Both the position numbers and the translations under genes were made by a program. The notes under the pieces were generated by a model, which was given only the letters and a program-made list of their open reading frames with translations, did no database searches and was not told the origin of the DNA. From NCBI GenBank assembly GCA_044358835.1, contig JBIKNF010000010.1:1-64000 (forward strand): a stretch of 64,000 bases of DNA, given 5' to 3'. Shown here piece after piece: positions 9,258 through 16,237 of the stretch; the first letter of the stretch is position 1; every line of letters starts with the position of its first letter. Origin of the DNA: JAJTHC01 sp044358835 (GTDB lineage Bacteria; Cyanobacteriota; Vampirovibrionia; Vampirovibrionales; JAJTHC01).

Positions 9258-10597
9258 TAGTCTTGCGTGGTCTTAAAGAACGGCAGCAAATCTTTGGCGA
9301 TGATGCGGGTGGAACGTTTGCCTGTGACGTAATTCACCCACCAGTTAAAGGTGACCACGACTCGGTTGTCATGTTCTACTAAGAACATGACATGCACCAC
9401 TAACCATAAGAACCACGCCATAAAACCGTCAAATTCTAAGCCTTTTACGCTGGCAACAGCCTTGTTATTGCCAATAATTGCCATGCTTCCCTTGTCTTGG
9501 TAAGTAAATTCGGGGACTTCATAGCCATACACTTTGGCTTTAAGCACTTTGGCCACATGTAACCCACCTTGTGTCGCTGCAGGCGCCACCCCTGGAATAG
9601 GATCCCCTGTTTGGGTACCATGCACTTGGTGAGCCAAATCACCCACGACGTAGATATTGGGGTATTTTTCAGTGGAAAATTCAGGGGTTACGATGACTCG
9701 TCCCATGCGGTCACTTTCAGCACCCGTTTTTTCGGCAATTAACTTACCTAAGGGAGAAGCCCCCACGCCTGCCCCCCATAAAACGGTGTAGGTATCTACA
9801 TGACGCAATTGTCCGTCACGATCTTTAAGAACCGCGTGTGAATCGGAAAGTTCTGTCACCATCGTTTTCGTGAGTACTTCAATATTGAGGGATTCTAACG
9901 CGTCTTGTGCGGATGCAGACAACACGTCTGAAAAAACCGGTAAGACGCGATCTAGACCTTCAACCAACATGATTTTAAAGTCGTTTAAGTTGGCGCGTCT
10001 GAACTGTCCTTTTAAGGTACGTTGCACCAGCTCGGCTACTGAACCTGCCAGTTCCACCCCTGTGGGTCCTCCACCTACAACAACAAACGTTAAGTACGCA
10101 CGACGCAAGGCCTCATCTTCCGTGCGTTCAGCCATTTCAAAGGCTTTTAAGATTTTTTCACGAATGCCCAGCGCATCTTCAACACTTTTAAGGCCAGGGG
10201 CAAAAGCGGCCCATTCATTTCGGCCAAAATAATGATGCAAACTTCCTGTGGCGATGACCAAGCTGTCATAGGTCAAATGCCCATCCGTCAATTGGAGTTG
10301 TTGAGTCTCTACATCAACGTCTTGAACGTCTGCCATGAATACTGCGGTATTTTGTTGTTTACGCAAAACGTAACGCAAGGGCGAAGCAACATCAGAAGGA
10401 GACAGCATGCCTGTGGCGACTTGGTACAACAACGGTTGAAAGAGGTGGTGATTGCGTCTGTCTACCAACGTAACTTTTATTTTAGGGTCATTCGCTAGGG
10501 CTTTTACGCAATTTAGGCCTGCAAATCCGCCACCTATGACAACGACGTGATGACGAGAATCCTTGTGTTGAGGGTCGTGTGAATGAGTTGTCGTCAT
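9257..10597 (-). CDS. ndh: Type II NADH dehydrogenase (NDH-2)
   Basis: This single-subunit, non-proton-pumping flavoprotein oxidises NADH and reduces quinone at the inner face of the membrane. The FAD-binding motif VVVIGGGFAGLNCVKAL is near residue 18, the NAD-binding motif VVVGGGPTGVELAGSVAEL near residue 175, and the second FAD contact IYVVGDLAH near residue 315. The conserved NHHLFQPLLYQVATG block is present. A C-terminal amphipathic or hydrophobic stretch (FMAWFLWLVVHVMFLVEH) should attach it to the membrane. The length (446) is normal. The start has AAGGAG 12 bases upstream. A G10 run lies 57-66 bases upstream, within the probable promoter. mutY follows with overlap. Confidence 0.95.
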   Translation of the reverse strand: MTTTHSHDPQHKDSRHHVVVIGGGFAGLNCVKALANDPKIKVTLVDRRNHHLFQPLLYQVATGMLSPSDVASPLRYVLRKQQNTAVFMADVQDVDVETQQLQLTDGHLTYDSLVIATGSLHHYFGRNEWAAFAPGLKSVEDALGIREKILKAFEMAERTEDEALRRAYLTFVVVGGGPTGVELAGSVAELVQRTLKGQFRRANLNDFKIMLVEGLDRVLPVFSDVLSASAQDALESLNIEVLTKTMVTELSDSHAVLKDRDGQLRHVDTYTVLWGAGVGASPLGKLIAEKTGAESDRMGRVIVTPEFSTEKYPNIYVVGDLAHQVHGTQTGDPIPGVAPAATQGGLHVAKVLKAKVYGYEVPEFTYQDKGSMAIIGNNKAVASVKGLEFDGFMAWFLWLVVHVMFLVEHDNRVVVTFNWWVNYVTGKRSTRIIAKDLLPFFKTTQD

Positions 10598-10653
10598 GAG
10601 AATAAGATGCTCCTTACCACTTTACCAGTTATTTTATAGGGATATTGTTTTAT

Positions 10654-10663
10654 GGGGGGGGGG
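10654..10663. repeat. G10 homopolymer in ndh/gtrA intergenic region
   Basis: Ten consecutive G sit 57-66 bases upstream of ndh (as C10 on its strand) and 171 bases before the GtrA-family gene. On the minus strand a TATAAA-like box lies about 16 bases downstream of the run, so length changes could alter promoter spacing. That link is inference. Confidence 0.6.
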
Positions 10664-10729
10664 TATTTGCGAAGGCAAACGTTTGTTAAGGGTATATTTT
10701 AATAAGGCGTTAGAACTAAAGTTTAGCAT

Positions 10730-10770
10730 GAACAAAAAAGGAAAGAGAAGCTTCTTCTTATTTTTTGTTC
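10730..10770. terminator. A/T-flanked palindrome, possible bidirectional terminator
   Basis: A near-perfect 41-bp palindrome is centred on AAGCTT, with outer arms GAACAAAAAA and TTTTTTGTTC. The A-run/T-run flanks fit an intrinsic terminator in either direction, but no gene ends here, so it may instead be a protein-binding or insulating element between the divergent ndh and GtrA genes. Confidence 0.4.
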
Positions 10771-10833
10771 GTGTTAGCATGCTTCCATAAATAAAACGTC
10801 TTTTTTCAAGTCAATGGAAAGGGTTTTCTGTAG

Positions 10834-11319
10834 ATGCATCGTCATATCCCCAAAAGAAAACTCTTTACCCGTTTTATTTGCATCGGTTTAATGGCCACCC
10901 TTATTGACGGGATTGTTTACCACCAGTTGGCTATGTATTGGCAAGCACAAGCATGGCATGCCAACGTGGCTCATGCCCTTTCTTTTGAAGATTGGCATAT
11001 TGTAGCATCTAAGGCCGTTGCCTTTGAAGTGAGTGTATTGTTGAATTTTGTGGTTTCGGCGATGTGGAACTTTAAAGTCAAGTGGAAAGACTTACCGTCA
11101 CGACTGATAAACTTCCTAAAATTGTATGCCTTTTCTGGGGTAGTGAATGTGTCTTCCAACTTTGCCTTGTTTCGCTTATTGCTTGTCACGCATTGGGTGC
11201 CTTCTTCCAAAATAAGTGTGGTGGCATGGTTGTTGGCAACCAGTTTAACGGTGGCTTTAAATTACACAGGGCAAACCTTTTGGGTATTTAAAGCCAAGTC
11301 TGTCCCCCCTGTTATTTAG
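10834..11319 (+). CDS. GtrA-family membrane protein
   Basis: This small polytopic membrane protein (161 residues) belongs to the GtrA/DPMS3 family, thought to flip polyprenyl-phosphate-linked sugars or to anchor a partner glycosyltransferase. Four hydrophobic segments are expected at about 12-30, 55-80, 95-115 and 125-150. The FARFICIGLMAT-like start (TRFICIGLMATLIDGIVY) and the WNFKVKW motif after the second segment are typical. GGAAAGGG precedes the ATG. A GT39/GT83 transferase (44 bp on) and a GT2 transferase follow on the same strand. This is the usual grouping of GtrA with a GtrB-like enzyme and a final glycosyltransferase. Confidence 0.82.
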   Translation: MHRHIPKRKLFTRFICIGLMATLIDGIVYHQLAMYWQAQAWHANVAHALSFEDWHIVASKAVAFEVSVLLNFVVSAMWNFKVKWKDLPSRLINFLKLYAFSGVVNVSSNFALFRLLLVTHWVPSSKISVVAWLLATSLTVALNYTGQTFWVFKAKSVPPVI

Positions 11320-11362
11320 GCGGATTTAGTATTGCCCCTGTTTGTCATAGGAATGAGTATCA

Positions 11363-13063
11363 ATGATGACCCAGCCCCCTGAAACCGTCCAAAACCCAAA
11401 GGAAGATTCCCCGTGGTGGGTAAAGACGAGCCTTGTTTTTTTTATAGGGGCAGTCTTACTGCGGCTGGTGAGCTTTGGCGTAGCCCCCTTGTTTGACACT
11501 ACAGAATCTCGTTATGCGAACATGATTCAGCACCTGCTGTTACGGAATGATTGGCTGGTGCCTTATAGCCCTACATTTCATCAACCCTTTTTTGGCAAGC
11601 CCCCCTTTAGCTTTTGGGTGGGAGGCTTAAGCGTCCTAAGTTTTGGTTCAAATGAATGGGCCTTTCGTTTCCCTAATTTTATTGCCATGCTATTAACGTT
11701 ATGGGCCACCTTTGCACTTGCAAAGAAAGTGGCCAATACCCAGGTCGGGATTTTGGCGGTTTTACTGCTTATTTCGTGTGGGTTTTTTAATGCGATTGGA
11801 ATGACCGTTTCCATGGATATGTGGGTCTGTGCCAGTGTGATGATCGCCTTATTGAGCTTGTTTCATTTGCTTGAAATAAAAGATGCTTCTTCAACGGTGA
11901 AGACTATTGAAGAAGGCCGTTTGACTGCTTCCTGTTCTCACCCCGTGTTTTGGCATGTTTTGTTGACGCTGGCCCTTGCCATGGGAGTGATGACCAAAGG
12001 CTTACTGCCCTTAATTATGACCCTGACCCCTTTAGGGATTTGGGTGATTTTGGCACAAGAAGTCCCTTCCCTTAAAAAAGTGGCGTGGCATTGGGTAATT
12101 TTAGGTGTGTTGCTTCTTTGCGTTCCCTGGTTTTGGCGAGTCCAGGTAAAGTTCCCTGATTTTCTATATTACTTCTTTGTGCAGGAACACTTGTTAAGGT
12201 ACATCACCCCCAATTACGGAGACCGTTACGGCAGTGGGCATCTTCGTCCTTATGGCACCAGCCTTTGGTATTTTTTGGTCGCGTTGTTACCGTGTTCCGT
12301 GTTTCCTCTTTTTGGGTTGCCCTCTTTGATGAAAGACGTCTTTAAACGCCCCAAAGAACGGATTCAACGCTCTTTCCAGCAGGGGGTTGTAAGGTTACAC
12401 ACTCATTCAGCAACCACGTTTTTGTGGGTGTGTATGCTCTTTCCCGCCTTGTTTTTCTCGGTGGCCAAATCCATTCTTATGACCTATGTGATGACAGGCT
12501 TGCCTCCAGCGACGATTCTTTTGGCGCGATTATGGCATCGTAAAATGCCTTGGATTTACGCAAAAAGTGCAGGTTTATTTTTAGCGGGCTTGGTGACGCT
12601 TGGGATTGCCTTATGGTTTGGGGGATGGGGCTTTGATGCCGTGATTCAGCAACCTCAATTTGGGGCGAAAGTCTTTCCTGACTACCGCAGTATGCGGAGC
12701 GTGGTGACACGCCTCAAGCAAGAAAATCCTGAGTTACTGGATCGCCCTGTGGTTGGATGGTTTAACAATGTGCCATTTTCTTGGTTGTGTTACCTTCAGC
12801 AAGATGAAACCAATACCGCAAGACGCCTTTGGTGGAAAGGCCTACCTTACACGCCTTCGTTTAAAAGTCGTTATGAACCCCGAGAAATTCAAACCATTGA
12901 AGCCCTTAAATCTCAAGCGGTGCCATTTTTACTCATGACTTGGGAGCGGGATAAAGAACACACCCCCTTTTTAAATGCCCATTGGCCCAAGCGCCTCGTT
13001 CGTAAAGCCCTTCACAAATCAAAAAAAGGTGTTACACTATATTTAGTGACTTCTTCTCGGTAA
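11363..13063 (+). CDS. ArnT/PMT-like membrane glycosyltransferase
   Basis: This 566-residue integral membrane enzyme is of the GT39/GT83 type and transfers a sugar from a lipid-phosphate donor to an envelope acceptor. The N-terminal catalytic loop is recognisable: FDTTESRYANMIQHLL carries the acidic residues after the first membrane span, followed by WLVPYSPTFHQPFFGKPPF, as in ArnT relatives. Ten to twelve hydrophobic segments fill residues 20-430. The last 130 residues form a soluble domain. Two in-frame ATGs occur at the start; AGGAATGAG precedes them. With GtrA and GT2 it forms a three-gene cassette. The acceptor (lipid A, pilin, glycan) is unknown. Confidence 0.85.
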   Translation: MMTQPPETVQNPKEDSPWWVKTSLVFFIGAVLLRLVSFGVAPLFDTTESRYANMIQHLLLRNDWLVPYSPTFHQPFFGKPPFSFWVGGLSVLSFGSNEWAFRFPNFIAMLLTLWATFALAKKVANTQVGILAVLLLISCGFFNAIGMTVSMDMWVCASVMIALLSLFHLLEIKDASSTVKTIEEGRLTASCSHPVFWHVLLTLALAMGVMTKGLLPLIMTLTPLGIWVILAQEVPSLKKVAWHWVILGVLLLCVPWFWRVQVKFPDFLYYFFVQEHLLRYITPNYGDRYGSGHLRPYGTSLWYFLVALLPCSVFPLFGLPSLMKDVFKRPKERIQRSFQQGVVRLHTHSATTFLWVCMLFPALFFSVAKSILMTYVMTGLPPATILLARLWHRKMPWIYAKSAGLFLAGLVTLGIALWFGGWGFDAVIQQPQFGAKVFPDYRSMRSVVTRLKQENPELLDRPVVGWFNNVPFSWLCYLQQDETNTARRLWWKGLPYTPSFKSRYEPREIQTIEALKSQAVPFLLMTWERDKEHTPFLNAHWPKRLVRKALHKSKKGVTLYLVTSSR

Positions 13064-13111
13064 CGACTCTGCTTACCACAGCTTTCCTAGCCCTTAAATG
13101 AGATTATAATC

Positions 13112-13918
13112 ATGCTGTATTCCACCCAAGTTCAAGAAGAACGCCATATTTCGCCTTTTGTGAGTAATCCAGCTTCTCACCTTAAGGAAATTTTTTTGTC
13201 GGTCGTGATTCCTGCTTACAATGAAGCCCTTCGCTTGCCAAGCACCTTAGAACACCTGATCCAGTACTTCGATTCACAAGCGTATTCGGTGGAAGTCATT
13301 ATCGTTAATGACGGCAGTACGGATGCCACCGCTGAAATCGTCCAAACGTTTCAAGCCCAATGCCCCTATTTGCGACTGTTGAACTTGTCTGCAAACCAAG
13401 GGAAGGGGGCTGCGTTACAGGCGGGATTTAAGTTCGCCAAAGGGCGTTATGCCCTGATGTACGACGCCGATCGTGCTGTGCCGATTGATACGCTTGAAGA
13501 CTGGCTAAATGCAGAAGTGCCTAATGCGATAGAACATATTATTATTGGGTCTCGTTCTGTGGAAGAAGAAGGTGTCGTGCGTCGATTCAATCCCTTTCGG
13601 CGAGTCATTAGTTTGATTTTTCAAAAGGCGTCTCAGTGGTTGATTCCTGATGTTGAAGACACCCAATGTGGGTTTAAACTGTTTCCTGCTCAGGCTTATC
13701 AATTATTTGCGGAATTACAACTGGAAAAAGGGTTTGCAGCTGATTTAGAATATCTGATGATGGCTGAAATGCATGGATTTTACGTGGAAGAACGCGGTGT
13801 TTCTTGGACGAATATGGTGGGTTCTAAAGTCAATGTGTGGATCGATTCGTGGAAGATGCTTTTTGCCATGTTTCGCATTAAGTACCGTACCTTCAAAGGC
13901 ACGTATAAAATTGCCTAA
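13112..13918 (+). CDS. GT2 glycosyltransferase, polyprenyl-phosphate type
   Basis: This 268-residue family 2 glycosyltransferase is of the DPM1/ALG5 type, making polyprenyl-phosphate-linked hexose from a nucleotide sugar at the inner membrane face. It shows LSVVIPAYNEALRLPSTL near residue 30, IIVNDGSTDAT near 65, NQGKGAALQAGF near 100 and the DxD-like YDADRAVP near 120. The following DTQCGFKLF and EYLMMAEMHG motifs are those of dolichyl-phosphate sugar synthases. Unlike many GtrB proteins it lacks C-terminal membrane spans, which fits with GtrA supplying the membrane part. It is the last gene of the cassette; a MITE-like element follows 13 bp after its stop. Confidence 0.9.
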   Translation: MLYSTQVQEERHISPFVSNPASHLKEIFLSVVIPAYNEALRLPSTLEHLIQYFDSQAYSVEVIIVNDGSTDATAEIVQTFQAQCPYLRLLNLSANQGKGAALQAGFKFAKGRYALMYDADRAVPIDTLEDWLNAEVPNAIEHIIIGSRSVEEEGVVRRFNPFRRVISLIFQKASQWLIPDVEDTQCGFKLFPAQAYQLFAELQLEKGFAADLEYLMMAEMHGFYVEERGVSWTNMVGSKVNVWIDSWKMLFAMFRIKYRTFKGTYKIA

Positions 13919-13931
13919 TAAACGCTTCTAT

Positions 13932-14130
13932 AGAAGGCTCTGCAAAAGTCCCATTCGGCGAATCTTCTGTGCACGAAGCGTGAGTGATTGCAAGCAATCA
14001 ACAAAACAAGCCGTTGTTCGCTTTGCGAGTGATTGCAAGCAATCAGCGTTATGTAGTAGGTCTACACGCATCAAAAGCCGTTTATTTTTCCTTGAATATT
14101 CATCCGGCTTGAACTTTTGCAGAGCCTTCT
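13932..14130. mobile_element. MITE-like element with 18-bp perfect terminal inverted repeats
   Basis: AGAAGGCTCTGCAAAAGT at 13932-13949 is repeated in perfect inverted orientation at 14113-14130. The 199-bp span has no usable ORF. Extending each end by one base leaves TA on both sides, which may be the target duplication. Inside, the sequence GTGATTGCAAGCAATC (variant GAGTGATTGCAAGCAATCA) occurs twice, each itself an inverted repeat. The TIR sequence is reminiscent of IS5-type ends. No transposase is present in the window, so mobility would need a partner elsewhere. Confidence 0.65.
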
Positions 14131-14156
14131 ATATAGTATTCGATAGATGAAACGGT
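14131..14156. repeat. End fragment of repeat family A
   Basis: ATATAGTATTCGATAGATGA abuts the MITE-like element and matches the left end of the repeats at 55821 and 62461. The element may have inserted into, or next to, a family A copy. Confidence 0.5.
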
Positions 14157-14183
14157 ACAGCCTGTACTTGGTTAAGTCTTGGC

Positions 14184-15104
14184 TTAACAATGTTGCGCAT
14201 AAAGGGCTAAACTATAAGCACATTGAATGCTTTGGTAGACGTTTTGTATTTTTATAGCCAGTGGGGTGTTTTCATTAAAGCACAAGGGCAATTGAATCGT
14301 GGTACCATTGACGCGTTCTGAATGAGGAAGTAAAGCACAAGCATCTGCCATTAAAGGGGAATGGAACTGTATCTGAACTTCAAAATCGTTAAGGGGACGC
14401 GCTTCAGAGAAATGGGCTAAGGCTTCTTTGGCTTGCTTGTTTTGAGCGGGCGTTCGTTCGCACAAGGCTTTAAATACGGTGGCTAAATGTTCTTCTGCTT
14501 GAGGCACCCCTTGAACGCATTGCCAACCTCGTCCAAGCTTAGAAACCACATGAGTCCCCTGACCAAGGTACAGGCAATTGTCTTGTAACGCCTCTAGTTC
14601 ATGGCCTAGAATGTCGTCTCCGTATATTAAGGCCACAGGCACCCCAAAGCCCAATTCAGCCAGTAAAATGCTCAATCCCGCTTCCCCTAAGGAAAGGCCA
14701 TTAAAGCGAATGTCTGCGACATCTTCTGTAAAGGTATGCGCTAATGGAGCATGTAAAGTCCCAGCTTTAGCATGATACCCCAGTAAAAGGCAGGCGTCAA
14801 AGGTCTCATCAAGTCCTGCCATCATACCAAAGCGTTTGGGTTTGCCTGAAATTACTTCTACACAGGCTGGGAAGCCCACGTCCGCCAAGAAAAGGTTTGT
14901 CATGCTGGCGTGGGCATCGTTAATGACGATGCGGTGGCTTGCAATGGATGTGATGTCTTGAAAAAGACGGTCAAGCGTTCGCTTGACTTGTTGAAGTGCC
15001 ACTTGATAGCCTTGAAAATCTTGCGGTTGTTGAGGAAAAACCTGCTTGGCATGACTAATCCCTGAAAAGCCTTCAAAATCAAGTGAAATATAAAATGAAC
15101 TCAT
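14184..15104 (-). CDS. M55 D-aminopeptidase (DppA-like)
   Basis: This probable zinc D-aminopeptidase of family M55 releases D-amino acids from short peptides, such as those from peptidoglycan turnover. Family landmarks in the 306 residues are the N-terminal ISLDFEGFSGI (Asp and Glu zinc ligands), VINDAHASMTNL around residue 63, LLGYHAKAGT around 108 and VALIYGDD around 158. The usual length is about 270-280, so the C-terminal region is slightly extended. No signal peptide is seen, so it is likely cytoplasmic, as DppA is. The gene is divergent from the pilus block, and no peptide transporter lies next to it. Confidence 0.85.
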   Translation of the reverse strand: MSSFYISLDFEGFSGISHAKQVFPQQPQDFQGYQVALQQVKRTLDRLFQDITSIASHRIVINDAHASMTNLFLADVGFPACVEVISGKPKRFGMMAGLDETFDACLLLGYHAKAGTLHAPLAHTFTEDVADIRFNGLSLGEAGLSILLAELGFGVPVALIYGDDILGHELEALQDNCLYLGQGTHVVSKLGRGWQCVQGVPQAEEHLATVFKALCERTPAQNKQAKEALAHFSEARPLNDFEVQIQFHSPLMADACALLPHSERVNGTTIQLPLCFNENTPLAIKIQNVYQSIQCAYSLALYAQHC

Positions 15105-15277
15105 GGGTCTTTCTTATTTCCCCTAAAGATAGTGGATATATGTACCTAATTATACACGACACTCTAAGAATAACGTTATTATATCATCATATAGCTGAGT
15201 TTCTAGCTTTTTTAGGACACTTGTCAAGAGAGAAACAGAATTCCCCAACACTATGCGTCAAACAGGAGTATTAATTT

Positions 15278-16216
15278 GTGTCTCATTACCCACTTTTTTT
15301 GCCCAATCGTTTAACTGCCTATACGCTAGTTCTAGTTTTTTTAGGCTTTGCTTCTTTGACGATGCTAAGTGGATGTGGTAATAGTTTGCCTCCAAAGTCT
15401 TCAAAACCCTCCACTTCAAGCCCTTCAACAGAAGCGACTGTTCCCGTAACAGAACCCCCTACGGGTCAAGGGAAAGCGGCCTCTCCCGAAGGGGATTCTA
15501 CTTCGAGTACTCAACCCACAGAACCTAAAAGTGGTGAAACCGCCGTTTTAAGTGAAAGTCAGTTGGTTGAACAAGACATTATTACGCTTGCCAGTAATGG
15601 TGTAGATCCCTTTTCCATTGCGATGAATGTACAACCCATTGAAGTGAAAGAAGACGATCTTCAAGCTCTTTCTCCTTACTATCAATCGCTTATAGGCATT
15701 TCTCCCTTAGTCACTGTGAAAGTGATTAAAGTTGAAAAACCTGTTATAGATCCTGTGTCTGGAATGCTTTCAGTTCCAATGGCAGACCCTACAATCGCTA
15801 TGCAGGAGGCTTTGTCAACCATTAACGTCAATGGAATTTCTTACAAAAAAAGTTCCCCCATGGCGATTTTAGCCCTTTCAGGCAAAGACCAAGCGAGTTC
15901 TACCACTTTATTTGTGAAAAAAGGCTCCCGCCTTTTCGTTAATGGTTATAGCGTGCTTGTTGAAGACATTACCACAAGTACCGTTAAAGTTAGTACAACC
16001 CAAGGTCACACCAAAGTATCACAAACCTTAATGATTCAAGATATTTTTGGATTCGCCAGATCTGGATCTGCGGGTGCGGTGGGGTCCTCTTCATCGACCG
16101 AAGCCACTGGTGGTGGGCCTTCTTCAGGAGGGACCTCCCCTGCTAGTCCTTCGGGGACTTCTAAAAATGTTTCTTCCCAAGATATTGACAAAATTATTAA
16201 AGATTTATTGAACTAA
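15278..16216 (+). CDS. Lipoprotein upstream of pilQ, PilP-like role
   Basis: This predicted 312-residue lipoprotein has a hydrophobic segment at about 15-32 ending in the lipobox LSGC. A low-complexity Ser/Pro/Thr region then runs to about residue 95, and a second (Ser/Gly-rich) lies near 265-298. The middle contains DPFSIAMN, which recalls the DPF-type motif of PilP, and a compact segment (FVKKGSRLFVNGYSVLVEDI) suited to a beta domain. The start is GTG with AGGAG about 10 bases upstream. Its position 22 bp before the secretin gene supports a PilP-like role linking the inner-membrane complex to PilQ. Overall similarity to PilP is weak, so this is inference. Confidence 0.6.
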   Translation: MSHYPLFLPNRLTAYTLVLVFLGFASLTMLSGCGNSLPPKSSKPSTSSPSTEATVPVTEPPTGQGKAASPEGDSTSSTQPTEPKSGETAVLSESQLVEQDIITLASNGVDPFSIAMNVQPIEVKEDDLQALSPYYQSLIGISPLVTVKVIKVEKPVIDPVSGMLSVPMADPTIAMQEALSTINVNGISYKKSSPMAILALSGKDQASSTTLFVKKGSRLFVNGYSVLVEDITTSTVKVSTTQGHTKVSQTLMIQDIFGFARSGSAGAVGSSSSTEATGGGPSSGGTSPASPSGTSKNVSSQDIDKIIKDLLN

Positions 16217-16237
16217 AGCTATGAAAGGTCTTTTATT

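Noticed and set aside
13919..14160. CRISPR-like array
   Set aside because: The two copies of a short palindromic motif are not regularly spaced and number only two; the outer inverted repeats fit a MITE instead.
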